Source: an uncultured Ruminococcus sp. (lineage in GTDB: Bacteria > Bacillota > Clostridia > Oscillospirales > Ruminococcaceae). From it: a DNA stretch of 10,010 nt. The notes below the pieces were generated by a model. The model saw only the letters and a program-made list of their open reading frames with translations. It had not been told where the DNA came from and did not search any database. How positions within the stretch are numbered: the stretch's first letter is position 1; every line of letters begins with the position of its first letter. Below are positions 1-6,825 of this stretch, one piece after another. Where the stretch lies: assembly GCA_947176565.1 (NCBI GenBank), contig CAMWRC010000027.1, positions 1 through 10,010 of the forward strand. Reading direction: 5' to 3'. The position numbers and the translations under genes are program-made.

Positions 1-399
1 CTTTATCCCGGAAAGGGCGCACAGCTTGTAAGAAGTGCAGGAAATCAGGCACAGCTCATGGGTAAGGAAGAAAAATACGCTCTCGTAAGACTTCCTTCCG
101 GCGAAATGAGAAAAGTTCCGATTAGCTGTAAGGCTGCAATCGGTCAGGTTTCAAATATCGACCACGAAAACGTGAACTATGGTAAAGCAGGACGCGTAAG
201 AAATATGGGCTGGAGACCTACAGTCCGCGGTTCTGTAATGAACCCATGCGACCACCCGCACGGAGGCGGTGAGGGTAAATCTCCTGTCGGACGTCCGGGA
301 CCTGTTACACCTTGGGGCAAGCCTGCTCTCGGTTACAAGACACGTAAGACTCACAACAGAACCGATAAGTTCATCGTAAAACGCCGCAACGGTAAGTAA
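1..399 (+). CDS. rplB: 50S ribosomal protein L2, C-terminal part (5' end cut by window)
   Basis: L2 is a primary 23S rRNA-binding protein of the large subunit, located near the peptidyl-transferase centre. The reading frame is open from base 1 and gives 132 residues of the C-terminal half, so the true start lies upstream of the window; the ATG at 58 is internal, not a start. The universally conserved L2 segment [12 protein letters not shown] is present at about 241-276 and includes the histidine that is conserved near the catalytic centre. It is followed by the basic tail ([19 protein letters not shown]) that ends in KRRNGK. rpsS follows after 20 bases, the standard S10-operon order. Family assignment is essentially certain. 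Confidence 0.98.
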   Translation, partial: LYPGKGAQLVRSAGNQAQLMGKEEKYALVRLPSGEMRKVPISCKAAIGQVSNIDHENVNYGKAGRVRNMGWRPTVRGSVMNPCDHPHGGGEGKSPVGRPGPVTPWGKPALGYKTRKTHNRTDKFIVKRRNGK

Positions 400-419
400 T
401 CGAAAGGAGAAACTGAAAC

Positions 420-704
420 ATGAGTAGAAGTATTAAAAAAGGACCATACGTTCAGGAGATTCTCCTCAAGAGAGTTATGGCTATGAATGAAGCCGGCGAA
501 AAAAAGGTTCTCAAGACCTGGAGCCGTTCATCTACAATATTCCCTGATTTCGTAGGTCATACATTCGCTGTTCATGACGGACGCAAGCACGTTCCGGTAT
601 ATGTAACAGAGGATATGGTAGGTCACAAGCTCGGCGAGTTCGCACCTACAAGAACCTACAAGGGTCATGCCGGTTCAAAGACATCGAACAACGGTAAGAA
701 ATAA
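420..704 (+). CDS. rpsS: 30S ribosomal protein S19
   Basis: S19 sits in the head of the small subunit, where it pairs with S13 and contacts 16S rRNA near the A site. The 94-residue product has the family's usual length. It opens with [11 protein letters not shown], has [11 protein letters not shown] at about residues 32-42, and carries the signature [18 protein letters not shown] at about 68-85. The start ATG follows an AAAGGAGA ribosome binding site at about 402-409. The gene lies between rplB and rplV with gaps of about 20 bases, consistent with one transcript. Nothing is unusual in the sequence. Confidence 0.98.
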   Translation: MSRSIKKGPYVQEILLKRVMAMNEAGEKKVLKTWSRSSTIFPDFVGHTFAVHDGRKHVPVYVTEDMVGHKLGEFAPTRTYKGHAGSKTSNNGKK

Positions 705-723
705 GCGGAAGGAGGAGCTATAG

Positions 724-1059
724 ATGGAAGCGAGAGCTTATTTAAGAAATGCTCGTATATCACCCAGAAAGGTGCAGATCGTTCTCGATCTTATCAGAAA
801 CAAGCCGCTCGACACCGCATTGGCTGCTTTGGAACTCACTCCTAAGGCTGCAAGTCCTATCGTATCAAAGCTTGTAAAATCAGCTCAGGCAAATGCCGTA
901 AATAATTTCAGTATGGACGGCGATAATCTTTATGTGGCAGAGTGCTTCGTAACACCCGGTCCGATTATGAAGAGAATCATGCCGAGAGCTCAGGGCAGAG
1001 CATTCAGAATATTAAAGAGAACATCACACATCACAGTTGTTCTTAAAGAAAAAGAATAA
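724..1059 (+). CDS. rplV: 50S ribosomal protein L22
   Basis: L22 binds 23S rRNA, and its long beta-hairpin lines the nascent-peptide exit tunnel; changes in that loop are a known route to macrolide resistance in other bacteria. The 111-residue product is of normal length. It begins [20 protein letters not shown], and the hairpin spans about residues 76-103 (from [16 protein letters not shown] to [10 protein letters not shown]). I see no insertion or deletion in the hairpin. A strong GGAAGGAGGAG site precedes the ATG, and rpsC follows after 19 bases. Confidence 0.98.
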   Translation: MEARAYLRNARISPRKVQIVLDLIRNKPLDTALAALELTPKAASPIVSKLVKSAQANAVNNFSMDGDNLYVAECFVTPGPIMKRIMPRAQGRAFRILKRTSHITVVLKEKE

Positions 1060-1078
1060 TCCCAAGGAGGTCTGATTA

Positions 1079-1873
1079 ATGGGACAGAAAGTTAATCCGC
1101 ACGGTCTTCGTGTCGGCGTTATTAAAGATTGGGATTCACGCTGGTACGCCAATAAGGCAGATTTCGGCGATACACTCGTTGAGGACTACAATGTCCGTAA
1201 CTTCATTAAGAAGAGCTTGTATGCAGCAGGTGTTCCCAGAATCGAAATCGAGCGTTTTGCCGATAAGGTAAGAATCCACATTCACTGTGCTAAGCCGGGC
1301 ATCGTTATCGGCAGACAGGGTGCAGAAATCGAGAAGCTCAGAGAGAAACTCGGCAAAATGATGAATATGAACAAGGACAGAATCTATCTCAATATCGTCG
1401 AGGTAAAACAGCCCGATATGGACTCACAGCTCGTTGCAGAAAAGATAGCTCTTGACCTTGAAAACAGAGTATCTTTCAGACGCGCTATGAAACAGTCAAT
1501 CGGCAGAACTATGAGACTCGGCGCAAAGGGTATCAAGGTTAAGGTATCAGGCAGACTTGCCGGTGCTGAAATCGCAAGAAGCGAAAGCTATCACGAGGGT
1601 ACAATTCCGCTTCAGACTATCCGCGCTGATATTGATTACGGATTCGCAGAGGCTGATACAACATACGGAAAGCTCGGCGTAAAGGTTTGGATTTACAAGG
1701 GAGAAGTTCTCAAGGGCGATGCTGCTAAGGCTGCTGCTCAGAGAGAAAAGACCGAAAGAAGAAACCGCCGTGATGACGGAAACCGCCGCCGCCGTGATGA
1801 CAGACGCGACGGAAACAGACGCGGAGGCAGAGGATTCAACCGCGCTGCAAAAAGAGAAGGAGGTAACCAGTAA
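1079..1873 (+). CDS. rpsC: 30S ribosomal protein S3 with an extended Arg/Asp/Gly-rich tail
   Basis: S3 lies at the mRNA entry tunnel of the 30S head. The 264-residue product starts [20 protein letters not shown]. It has a type II KH domain with the GXXG loop GRQG at residues 78-81, then the C-terminal S3 domain containing [19 protein letters not shown] at about 142-160 and [20 protein letters not shown] at about 181-200. The family core ends near residue 214. The remaining 50 residues are a low-complexity tail of Arg, Asp, Asn and Gly, longer than the roughly 218-235-residue form of many bacteria. The tail DNA holds short internal repeats. An AAGGAGG site precedes the ATG. The stop TAA shares one base with the rplP ATG (TAATG), suggesting coupling. 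Confidence 0.97.
   Translation: MGQKVNPHGLRVGVIKDWDSRWYANKADFGDTLVEDYNVRNFIKKSLYAAGVPRIEIERFADKVRIHIHCAKPGIVIGRQGAEIEKLREKLGKMMNMNKDRIYLNIVEVKQPDMDSQLVAEKIALDLENRVSFRRAMKQSIGRTMRLGAKGIKVKVSGRLAGAEIARSESYHEGTIPLQTIRADIDYGFAEADTTYGKLGVKVWIYKGEVLKGDAAKAAAQREKTERRNRRDDGNRRRRDDRRDGNRRGGRGFNRAAKREGGNQ
1764..1816 (+). repeat. Short imperfect direct repeats encoding the S3 tail
   Basis: The 13-base string CCGCCGTGATGAC occurs at 1765-1777 and again at 1789-1801, 24 bases (eight codons) apart. The 9-base string GACGGAAAC occurs at 1775-1783 and 1808-1816. Together they encode two related blocks, RRDDGNRRR and [11 protein letters not shown]. The spacing keeps the reading frame, so the tail looks as if it grew by in-frame duplication. 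This is read directly from the sequence; the expansion history is inference. Confidence 0.7.
1857..1864 (+). promoter_or_regulatory. rplP ribosome binding site inside the rpsC 3' end
   Basis: AAGGAGGT at 1857-1864 lies eight bases before the rplP ATG at 1873 and is entirely inside rpsC, where it encodes part of the S3 terminus EGGNQ. It supports the start that overlaps the rpsC stop codon. Confidence 0.85.
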
Positions 1874-2295
1874 TGCTGCTTCCAAAGAGAGTAAAATACC
1901 GCAGAGTCCACAGAGGACGTCTTAAGGGTAAGGCATACAGAGGAAATAAGGTAACATACGGTGATTACGGTCTTCAGGCTCTTGAGCCGTCATGGATTAC
2001 TTCAAACCAGATTGAAGCTGCCCGTATCGCTATGACGCGTTACATCAAGAGAGGCGGTCAGGTATGGATAAAGATTTTCCCTGACAAGCCGATTACTGAA
2101 AAGCCCGCTGAAACACGAATGGGTTCAGGTAAAGGTTCTCCGGAATACTGGGTTGCAGTTGTAAAACCCGGCAGAGTACTTTTCGAGATAAAGGGCGTAA
2201 GTGAGGAAATCGCACGTGAAGCTATGCGTCTTGCAATGCACAAGCTTCCTATCAAGTGCAAGTTCGTAACCAAGGAAGAAGGAGGAGAGCAGTAA
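1873..2295 (+). CDS. rplP: 50S ribosomal protein L16
   Basis: L16 is a late-assembling large-subunit protein that helps position tRNA in the A and P sites. The 140-residue product is of usual length. It begins [20 protein letters not shown], has [19 protein letters not shown] at about residues 60-78, and carries the signature [20 protein letters not shown] at 82-101. The ATG overlaps the rpsC TAA by one base, and the TAA at 2293-2295 overlaps the rpmC ATG in the same way, so three genes are chained by TAATG junctions. The C-terminus EEGGEQ is written by the rpmC ribosome binding site. Confidence 0.98.
   Translation: MLLPKRVKYRRVHRGRLKGKAYRGNKVTYGDYGLQALEPSWITSNQIEAARIAMTRYIKRGGQVWIKIFPDKPITEKPAETRMGSGKGSPEYWVAVVKPGRVLFEIKGVSEEIAREAMRLAMHKLPIKCKFVTKEEGGEQ
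2279..2285 (+). promoter_or_regulatory. rpmC ribosome binding site inside the rplP 3' end
   Basis: AAGGAGG at 2279-2285 is nine bases before the ATG at 2295. It fixes the rpmC start there, rather than at an upstream in-frame ATG at 2256 that lies deep inside rplP and would add thirteen residues unlike L29. Confidence 0.85.
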
Positions 2296-2495
2296 TGAAG
2301 GCATCTGAAATCAGAGAAATGTCTGTCAACGAGATGAATGAGCAGCTTACAAGCCTTAAGGAAGAGCTCTTCAATCTTCGCTTCCAGCTCGCTGTAAATC
2401 AGCTTGAGAATACAGCAAGAATCAAGGCTGTAAAGAAAGATATTGCCCGTATAAAGACATCTCTGCGCGCAGCAGAGCTTGCCGCCGAGCAGTAA
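2295..2495 (+). CDS. rpmC: 50S ribosomal protein L29
   Basis: L29 is a small helical protein beside the exit tunnel, next to L23, and forms part of the docking area for factors that act on nascent chains. The 66-residue product begins [18 protein letters not shown] and has the family motif [20 protein letters not shown] at about residues 22-41, then a second helix ending in AAELAAEQ. Length and the two-helix hairpin pattern are normal. The chosen ATG overlaps the rplP stop and is supported by an embedded AAGGAGG. rpsQ follows after 18 bases. Confidence 0.97.
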   Translation: MKASEIREMSVNEMNEQLTSLKEELFNLRFQLAVNQLENTARIKAVKKDIARIKTSLRAAELAAEQ

Positions 2496-2513
2496 GAAAG
2501 GGAGGATTTAGCT

Positions 2514-2774
2514 ATGTCTACTGAGAGAAACCTTAGAAAAACAAGAGTAGGTAAGGTTGTAAGCGATAAGATGGATAAAACCGTCGTAGTTGCTATCGTT
2601 GATAACGTTAAACACCCGCTTTATAAGAAAATCATCAAGAATACTGTTAAGTTCAAGGCTCATGATGAAAATAATGAATGCAGAATCGGCGACAGAGTCG
2701 AGATAATGGAAACACGTCCGCTTTCCAAAGACAAGAGATGGCGCGTTACCAATATCATTGAAAAGGCTAAGTAA
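2514..2774 (+). CDS. rpsQ: 30S ribosomal protein S17
   Basis: S17 is an early-binding 16S rRNA protein of the 30S body with an OB fold. The 86-residue product begins [20 protein letters not shown] and carries [20 protein letters not shown] at about residues 32-51. The S17 signature [18 protein letters not shown] is at 59-76. A GGGAGGA site precedes the ATG. This is the last gene of the S10-type segment and is followed by the longest gap in the window (38 bases). Nothing in the protein is unusual. Confidence 0.98.
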   Translation: MSTERNLRKTRVGKVVSDKMDKTVVVAIVDNVKHPLYKKIIKNTVKFKAHDENNECRIGDRVEIMETRPLSKDKRWRVTNIIEKAK

Positions 2775-2812
2775 TTTTATAAAAGCTTGAAGCTTGAAAG
2801 GAGGAACTCGCT
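2775..2812 (+). other. Longest intergenic gap, between rpsQ and rplN
   Basis: This 38-base gap is AT-rich. It holds the self-complementary string TTTTATAAAA at 2775-2784 and two AAGCTT copies that could form a very short hairpin (AAGC, loop TTGAA, GCTT). A GAAAGGAGGAA ribosome binding site for rplN follows. It lies where E. coli starts its separate spc transcript. TATAAA at 2778-2783 resembles a -10 box, but the nearest -35-like string, TTGAAA at 2758-2763, is only 14 bases away, too short for a good sigma-A promoter. No terminator is visible. Confidence 0.3.
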
Positions 2813-3181
2813 GTGATTCAGATGCAGACTTATCTTAAAGTCGCTGATAACACAGGCGCAAAGGAGCTTATGTGTATCAGAGTTCTGGGCGGTACAAGAC
2901 GCAGATATGCAAATATCGGCGATGTTGTAGTTGCTTCCGTAAAGAAAGCAACACCCGGAGGCGTTGTAAAGAAGGGCGACGTTGTAAAGGCAGTTATCGT
3001 TCGTTCAGCAAAGGGTCTCAGACGTGAGGACGGAACATATATCCGCTTCGATGAGAACGCTGCTGTTATTATCAAGGAAGACAAAAACCCAAAGGGTACA
3101 CGTATTTTCGGACCTGTTGCCAAGGAGCTTCGTGAAAAGGAATACACGAAAATCCTCAGCCTCGCTCCCGAAGTTCTTTAA
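2813..3181 (+). CDS. rplN: 50S ribosomal protein L14 (GTG start)
   Basis: L14 is a highly conserved 23S rRNA protein at the subunit interface, where it takes part in bridges to the 30S. The 122-residue product has the exact family length and begins [20 protein letters not shown], the typical L14 N-terminus, so the GTG at 2813 is the start. It has the conserved segments CIRVLGG (21-27), [18 protein letters not shown] (47-64) and [15 protein letters not shown] (95-109). AAGGAGGAA lies a few bases upstream of the GTG. rplX follows after 18 bases. Confidence 0.97.
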   Translation: MIQMQTYLKVADNTGAKELMCIRVLGGTRRRYANIGDVVVASVKKATPGGVVKKGDVVKAVIVRSAKGLRREDGTYIRFDENAAVIIKEDKNPKGTRIFGPVAKELREKEYTKILSLAPEVL

Positions 3182-3183
3182 TC

Positions 3184-3190
3184 GGAGGTG
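3184..3190 (+). promoter_or_regulatory. rplX ribosome binding site
   Basis: GGAGGTG at 3184-3190 is nine bases before the ATG at 3200. Its last three bases form an in-frame GTG at 3188 that would add four residues (MSHI) to L24. That GTG is part of the ribosome binding site, so the ATG at 3200 is the start. Confidence 0.85.
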
Positions 3191-3199
3191 TCACATATC

Positions 3200-3541
3200 A
3201 TGAGTAAAGTTCACGTAAAGACCGGTGACACAGTTGTCCTGCTTACAGGTAAGTACACGGATAAGTACGATAAGAACGGCGACAGAAAAACCGGTAAGGT
3301 CGCAGAAGTAAGCCCCAAGGAGGGCAAGGTAATCGTTGAGGGAATCAACGTTATCACAAAGCACGTAAAACCCCAGAGAATGGGTCAGCAGGGCGGAATC
3401 GTCAGAACAGAAGCTCCTGTGTATGCCTGCAAGGTACAGCTCGTATGTCCTAAGTGCGGCAAGCCCACAAGAGTAGGTCACATTATTGAGGACGGAAAGA
3501 AACTCCGCGTCTGCAAGAAGTGCGGCAAGTCTTTTGAATAA
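3200..3541 (+). CDS. rplX: 50S ribosomal protein L24, zinc-ribbon form with a KOW-loop insertion
   Basis: L24 starts assembly of the large subunit by binding the 5' region of 23S rRNA. The 113-residue product begins [18 protein letters not shown] (a KOW domain), continues with [15 protein letters not shown] at about 46-60, and ends in a zinc ribbon with CPKC at 83-86 and CKKC at 105-108. Between the family's AGK and KGKV positions there are about 12 residues ([12 protein letters not shown], 19-30) where common L24 sequences, from memory, have about four, so the first KOW loop is longer than usual. The four-cysteine C-terminus is known from many Firmicutes. The ATG at 3200 is preferred over the GTG at 3188. 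Confidence 0.96.
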   Translation: MSKVHVKTGDTVVLLTGKYTDKYDKNGDRKTGKVAEVSPKEGKVIVEGINVITKHVKPQRMGQQGGIVRTEAPVYACKVQLVCPKCGKPTRVGHIIEDGKKLRVCKKCGKSFE

Positions 3542-3559
3542 TTAAAAGGAGAAACGACA

Positions 3560-4099
3560 ATGGCAAGATTAAAAGATTTTTATGTTAGCGACGTTGCTCC
3601 CGCACTGATGAAGAAGTTCGGCTACAAGAGCGTTATGCAGATACCGAAGCTTGATAAGGTTGTTATCAATGTAGGTGCAGGCGAGGCAAAAGATAACGCA
3701 AAGGTAATTGATGCTATCATGACTGATATAGCAGCAATCACAGGTCAGAAGCCTGTAGTGTGCAGAGCTAAGAAGTCAGTTGCTAACTTTAAGCTCCGTG
3801 AGGGAATGCCTATCGGCGTAAAAGTTACCCTCAGAGGCGAAAAGATGTATGAATTTGTTGATAAGCTCTTCAATGTTGCATTCCCCCGTGTACGCGACTT
3901 CAGAGGAATCAGTGCAAACTCCTTCGACGGCAGAGGAAATTACTCCACCGGCGTTAAGGAACAGCTCATCTTCCCTGAAATCGAGTACGACAAGATAGAC
4001 AAGGTAAGAGGTATGGACATCAACTTCATCACCACAGCCAACACCGACGAAGAGGGCAGAGAGCTTCTCTCACTTCTCGGTGCGCCGTTCATCAAGTAA
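3560..4099 (+). CDS. rplE: 50S ribosomal protein L5
   Basis: L5 binds 5S rRNA with L18 and forms part of the central protuberance, touching the P-site tRNA and S13. The 179-residue product is of normal length. It begins [20 protein letters not shown], has the L5 signature [16 protein letters not shown] at 28-43, then [20 protein letters not shown] at 64-83 and [20 protein letters not shown] at 109-128. It ends with [20 protein letters not shown]. An AAAAGGAGAAA site precedes the ATG. rpsN follows after 16 bases. Confidence 0.98.
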   Translation: MARLKDFYVSDVAPALMKKFGYKSVMQIPKLDKVVINVGAGEAKDNAKVIDAIMTDIAAITGQKPVVCRAKKSVANFKLREGMPIGVKVTLRGEKMYEFVDKLFNVAFPRVRDFRGISANSFDGRGNYSTGVKEQLIFPEIEYDKIDKVRGMDINFITTANTDEEGRELLSLLGAPFIK

Positions 4100-4115
4100 T
4101 CAGGGAGGAAAGAAA

Positions 4116-4301
4116 ATGGCTAAGAAGGCAATGATTAACAAGCAGAAAAGAACTCCCAAGTATTCCACAAGAGCATACAACAGATGCAAAATCTGCGGCA
4201 GACCCCACGCTTACCTCAGGAAATTCGGCATCTGCCGTGTCTGCTTCAGAGAGCTTGCTCACGACGGACAGATTCCCGGCGTAAAGAAGGCAAGCTGGTA
4301 A
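4116..4301 (+). CDS. rpsN: 30S ribosomal protein S14, zinc-binding short form (type Z)
   Basis: S14 is a 30S head protein next to S3 and S10. The 61-residue product is the short zinc form: four cysteines at 24, 27, 40 and 43 in [20 protein letters not shown], then [18 protein letters not shown]. The form lacking the cysteines is about 89-101 residues long, so this is the C+ version; its ribosomal use would depend on zinc (known of the family). The ATG at 4116 follows GGGAGGAAAG. An in-frame upstream start at 4080 lies inside rplE and is rejected. Many Firmicutes name this locus rpsZ or rpsN1. Confidence 0.97.
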   Translation: MAKKAMINKQKRTPKYSTRAYNRCKICGRPHAYLRKFGICRVCFRELAHDGQIPGVKKASW

Positions 4302-4324
4302 AATACGAAAAGGAGGTCATCTGA

Positions 4325-4723
4325 ATGCAAATCACAGATACAATCGCTGATCTTTTAACAAGAATCCGCAATGCGAATACTGCTAAACACGCCACAGTTG
4401 ACGTTCCCGCTTCAAATGTAAAGAAGGCTATCACACAGATACTCGTTGACGAGGGATATGTAAAGGGCTTTCAGGTAATTGAGGACGGAAAGCAGGGTGT
4501 TATCAGGATCACGCTCAAATACGGCGATAATAAATCACCGGTAATCACAGGACTCAGAAGAGTTTCAAAGCCGGGTCTGCGTATCTATTCAAGCTGCGCA
4601 GATATGCCCAAGGTAAGAAAAGGTCTGGGTATCGCAATCGTTTCAACTTCAAAGGGTATCGTAACTGACAAGAAAGCCCGCGAGCTTAATGTCGGCGGCG
4701 AAGTACTCGCATACATCTGGTAA
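4325..4723 (+). CDS. rpsH: 30S ribosomal protein S8
   Basis: S8 binds helix 21 of 16S rRNA and organises the central domain of the 30S; in E. coli it also represses its own operon by binding the mRNA in the spc region. The 132-residue product begins [20 protein letters not shown]. Its C-terminal signature spans residues 99-132, with [19 protein letters not shown] followed by [11 protein letters not shown]. An AAGGAGGT site lies before the ATG. I could not recognise a helix-21-like structure near the rplX/rplE start, so no autoregulatory site is annotated. Confidence 0.98.
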   Translation: MQITDTIADLLTRIRNANTAKHATVDVPASNVKKAITQILVDEGYVKGFQVIEDGKQGVIRITLKYGDNKSPVITGLRRVSKPGLRIYSSCADMPKVRKGLGIAIVSTSKGIVTDKKARELNVGGEVLAYIW

Positions 4724-4735
4724 GGAGGAGCTATC

Positions 4736-5281
4736 ATGTCAAGAATCGGCAGAATGCCTATTGCAGTTCCCGCAGGTGTAGAGGTAAAGAACGACAATAA
4801 CTGCCTCACAGTAAAGGGACCTAAGGGCGAGCTTACAAAACAGTTCAGCACAGAGCTGGGTATTGAACTCGGCGAAGGTGTTATCACAGTAACAAGACCA
4901 AGTGACGACAAGATGCACCGTTCACTTCATGGTCTTACAAGAACTCTCATCGCCAATATGGTTGAGGGTGTAACAAACGGATATTCAAAGACTCTCGAAA
5001 TCGAGGGCGTTGGTTATCGTGCCGCAAAATCAGGAAACAAGGTAAATCTGAATCTCGGATTTTCTCACCCTGTTGTTCTCGAGGAAACAGATACAATCAA
5101 GCTTGATGTTCCTCAGCCGAACAGAATCGTTGTGAGCGGTATCGATAAGCAGGCTGTAGGTCAGTTTGCAGCTGAAATCCGCGAAAAGCGTCCGCCTGAG
5201 CCGTACAAGGGCAAGGGTATCAGATATGCCGGCGAGCATATTATCCGCAAGGAAGGCAAGGCCGGTAAGGGCAAGAAGTAA
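4736..5281 (+). CDS. rplF: 50S ribosomal protein L6
   Basis: L6 lies near the sarcin-ricin loop and the factor-binding site of the large subunit. The 181-residue product contains the two repeated L6 domains. It begins MSRIGRMPIAVPAGVEVK, has HRSLHGLTRTLIANMVEGVT at 61-80, and carries the C-terminal signature PEPYKGKGIRYAGEHIIRKE at 154-173, ending in a lysine/glycine tail. TAAGGAGGAG overlaps the rpsH stop and serves as ribosome binding site, so the gap is only 12 bases. Length and motifs are normal. Confidence 0.98.
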   Translation: MSRIGRMPIAVPAGVEVKNDNNCLTVKGPKGELTKQFSTELGIELGEGVITVTRPSDDKMHRSLHGLTRTLIANMVEGVTNGYSKTLEIEGVGYRAAKSGNKVNLNLGFSHPVVLEETDTIKLDVPQPNRIVVSGIDKQAVGQFAAEIREKRPPEPYKGKGIRYAGEHIIRKEGKAGKGKK

Positions 5282-5300
5282 TTAAAAGGAGCAGATTGCT

Positions 5301-5660
5301 ATGGTAAAGAAATTTGACAGCAATAAGGCAAGACTTAAGAGACACCGCAGAGTCCGCCATAAGATTTCCGGTACTCCAGAGTGTCCGCGTCTTAATGTCT
5401 TCCGTTCTTCTAAGCATATATATGCTCAGATTATAGACGATGTAAACGGCGTTACTCTTGCTTCCGCATCAAGCATGGATAAGGGCTTTGAGGGCAATGG
5501 CGGCAACGTTGAAGGTGCCCGCAAGGTCGGCGAGATGATTGCAAAGAATGCAGCAGCTAAGGGTATCACTGAAGTCGTATTCGACAGAGGCGGCTACCTC
5601 TACCACGGCAGAGTAAAGGAACTCGCCGAGGGTGCCCGTGAAAACGGATTACAGTTCTAA
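5301..5660 (+). CDS. rplR: 50S ribosomal protein L18
   Basis: L18 binds 5S rRNA together with L5 and helps anchor it to the large subunit. The 119-residue product has the basic N-terminal arm ([18 protein letters not shown], about 8-25), then [18 protein letters not shown] at 30-47, and the conserved end [20 protein letters not shown] at 91-110 followed by GARENGLQF. An AAAAGGAG site precedes the ATG, and rpsE follows after 15 bases. Nothing is unusual. Confidence 0.98.
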   Translation: MVKKFDSNKARLKRHRRVRHKISGTPECPRLNVFRSSKHIYAQIIDDVNGVTLASASSMDKGFEGNGGNVEGARKVGEMIAKNAAAKGITEVVFDRGGYLYHGRVKELAEGARENGLQF

Positions 5661-5675
5661 GAGGGAGGTAAAATA

Positions 5676-6176
5676 ATGGCTAATATTGAAACACAGGCTC
5701 CTGAACTTCAGGAAAAGGTTGTTGCAATCAACAGAGTTTCCAAGACTGTCAAGGGCGGCCGTATCATGAAGTTCTCCGCACTCGTTGTTGTCGGCGACGG
5801 CAATGGCACTGTAGGCTTTGGTCTCGGAAAGTCAGGAGAAGTTCCGGACGCTATCCGCAAGGGTATCGAGGACGCTAAGAAGAACCTCTGCAAGGTAGCT
5901 CTCAAGGGTACTACTATCCCTCATGAGATAGTCGGCGCATTCGGCGCAGGCAGAGTTCTTATGAAGCCCGCTGCACCTGGTACCGGTGTTATCGCCGGCG
6001 GTCCTGTACGTGCGGTTATCGAAGTAGCAGGCATCAAGGACATCAGAACAAAGTCACTTCGTTCCAATAATCCCTGCAACGTAGTAAGAGCTACGATAAA
6101 CGGACTCAAAGCCTGCACTTCTGCCAAGGAAGTAGCTGAGAAAAGAGGCAAGTCCGTCAAGGAAATTTTAGGTTAA
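5676..6176 (+). CDS. rpsE: 30S ribosomal protein S5
   Basis: S5 lies on the solvent side of the 30S near the mRNA entry channel and affects decoding accuracy. The 166-residue product has the double-stranded-RNA-binding-like N-domain with [20 protein letters not shown] at 21-40, then [20 protein letters not shown] at 40-59. The C-domain includes [20 protein letters not shown] and ends with [14 protein letters not shown]. The VKGGR loop at 25-29, where known spectinomycin-resistance changes map in other bacteria, looks unchanged. GAGGGAGGT precedes the ATG. rpmD follows after 13 bases. Confidence 0.98.
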   Translation: MANIETQAPELQEKVVAINRVSKTVKGGRIMKFSALVVVGDGNGTVGFGLGKSGEVPDAIRKGIEDAKKNLCKVALKGTTIPHEIVGAFGAGRVLMKPAAPGTGVIAGGPVRAVIEVAGIKDIRTKSLRSNNPCNVVRATINGLKACTSAKEVAEKRGKSVKEILG

Positions 6177-6189
6177 GGAGGACTTGACA

Positions 6190-6366
6190 ATGGCTAAGAA
6201 TATCAAGCTCGTTAAGAGCCTCATAGGCTGCAAGAAAGACCAGATTGCCACTGCCCAGTCATTGGGTCTCAGAAAAATCGGCGATGTGACCACACAGCCT
6301 GATAATTCCCAGACACAGGGAAAGATTAAGAAAATTTCACACCTCATCGAGGTTACTGAAGCGTAA
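6190..6366 (+). CDS. rpmD: 50S ribosomal protein L30
   Basis: L30 is a small large-subunit protein that binds 23S rRNA; it is missing from some bacterial lineages but present here. The 58-residue product begins [20 protein letters not shown], has the family stretch [21 protein letters not shown] at about 24-44 and ends with [14 protein letters not shown]. The ATG at 6190 follows TAAGGAGGA, which overlaps the rpsE stop. An in-frame TTG at 6184 would add only two residues and is less well spaced. The place between rpsE and rplO is standard. Confidence 0.97.
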   Translation: MAKNIKLVKSLIGCKKDQIATAQSLGLRKIGDVTTQPDNSQTQGKIKKISHLIEVTEA

Positions 6367-6370
6367 ATAA

Positions 6371-6377
6371 GGAGGTG
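6371..6377 (+). promoter_or_regulatory. rplO ribosome binding site
   Basis: GGAGGTG at 6371-6377 is six bases before the ATG at 6384. As at rplX, its final GTG at 6375 is in frame with the gene and could be taken for a start; because it belongs to the ribosome binding site, the ATG at 6384 is chosen. Confidence 0.85.
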
Positions 6378-6383
6378 CAAATT

Positions 6384-6824
6384 ATGAAAATCCACGAATT
6401 GACACCGGCACCGGATTCCAACAAGGCTGTTAAGCGCGTAGGCAGAGGCCACGGCTCAGGAAACGGAAAGACAGCTGGAAAGGGTCATAAAGGACAGAAC
6501 GCTCGTTCAGGCGGCGGCGTAAGAATCGGTTTTGAGGGCGGTCAGATGCCGCTTGCAAGACGTATTCCGAAAAGAGGCTTCAACAATATCTTCGCTGTAG
6601 AGTATGCGACAGTAAATGTATCAGACCTCAACAAGTTTGAGAACGGTACAGTAGTTGATGCTGAACTTCTTAAGGCAGCAGGTCTTATCAAGAAGGAGCT
6701 TGACGGCGTTAAGATTCTCGGAAACGGAGAGCTTACAGTTCAGCTCACTGTCAAAGCTGCAAAATTCTCTCAGAGTGCTGTTGAGAAAATTGAAAAGGCA
6801 GGCGGAAAGACTGAGGTGATGTAA
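6384..6824 (+). CDS. rplO: 50S ribosomal protein L15
   Basis: L15 binds 23S rRNA late in large-subunit assembly. The 146-residue product begins [20 protein letters not shown]. It has the glycine-rich N-terminal extension ([19 protein letters not shown], 20-38), then [20 protein letters not shown] at 41-60 and IPKRGFNN, and a globular C-domain ending GGKTEVM. The stop TAA at 6822-6824 is one base from the secY GTG at 6826, and the secY ribosome binding site lies inside the last rplO codons, so the two genes are probably coupled. Confidence 0.97.
   Translation: MKIHELTPAPDSNKAVKRVGRGHGSGNGKTAGKGHKGQNARSGGGVRIGFEGGQMPLARRIPKRGFNNIFAVEYATVNVSDLNKFENGTVVDAELLKAAGLIKKELDGVKILGNGELTVQLTVKAAKFSQSAVEKIEKAGGKTEVM
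6813..6820 (+). promoter_or_regulatory. secY ribosome binding site within the rplO 3' end
   Basis: GAGGTGAT at 6813-6820 matches eight consecutive bases of the usual anti-Shine-Dalgarno complement (AAGGAGGTGATC). It ends five bases before the GTG at 6826. It supports the GTG as secY start. The ATG at 6824, two bases earlier and out of frame, would be only three bases from the site. Confidence 0.8.
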
Positions 6825-6825
6825 T

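Noticed and set aside
1547..1885. Long minus-strand open frame opposite rpsC
   Set aside because: It is antisense to a highly conserved gene, is serine/valine-rich as expected from the reverse complement of Arg/Asp codons, and has no ribosome binding site or recognisable domain.
1719..1925. Plus-strand open frame overlapping the end of rpsC and the start of rplP
   Set aside because: It is a shifted frame through the low-complexity S3 tail and the conserved L16 start, without its own ribosome binding site.
3188..3199. GTG at 3188 as an earlier rplX start
   Set aside because: The GTG is the end of the GGAGGTG ribosome binding site of the ATG at 3200 and would add residues not seen in L24.
6375..6383. 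GTG at 6375 as an earlier rplO start
   Set aside because: It is part of the GGAGGTG ribosome binding site for the ATG at 6384.
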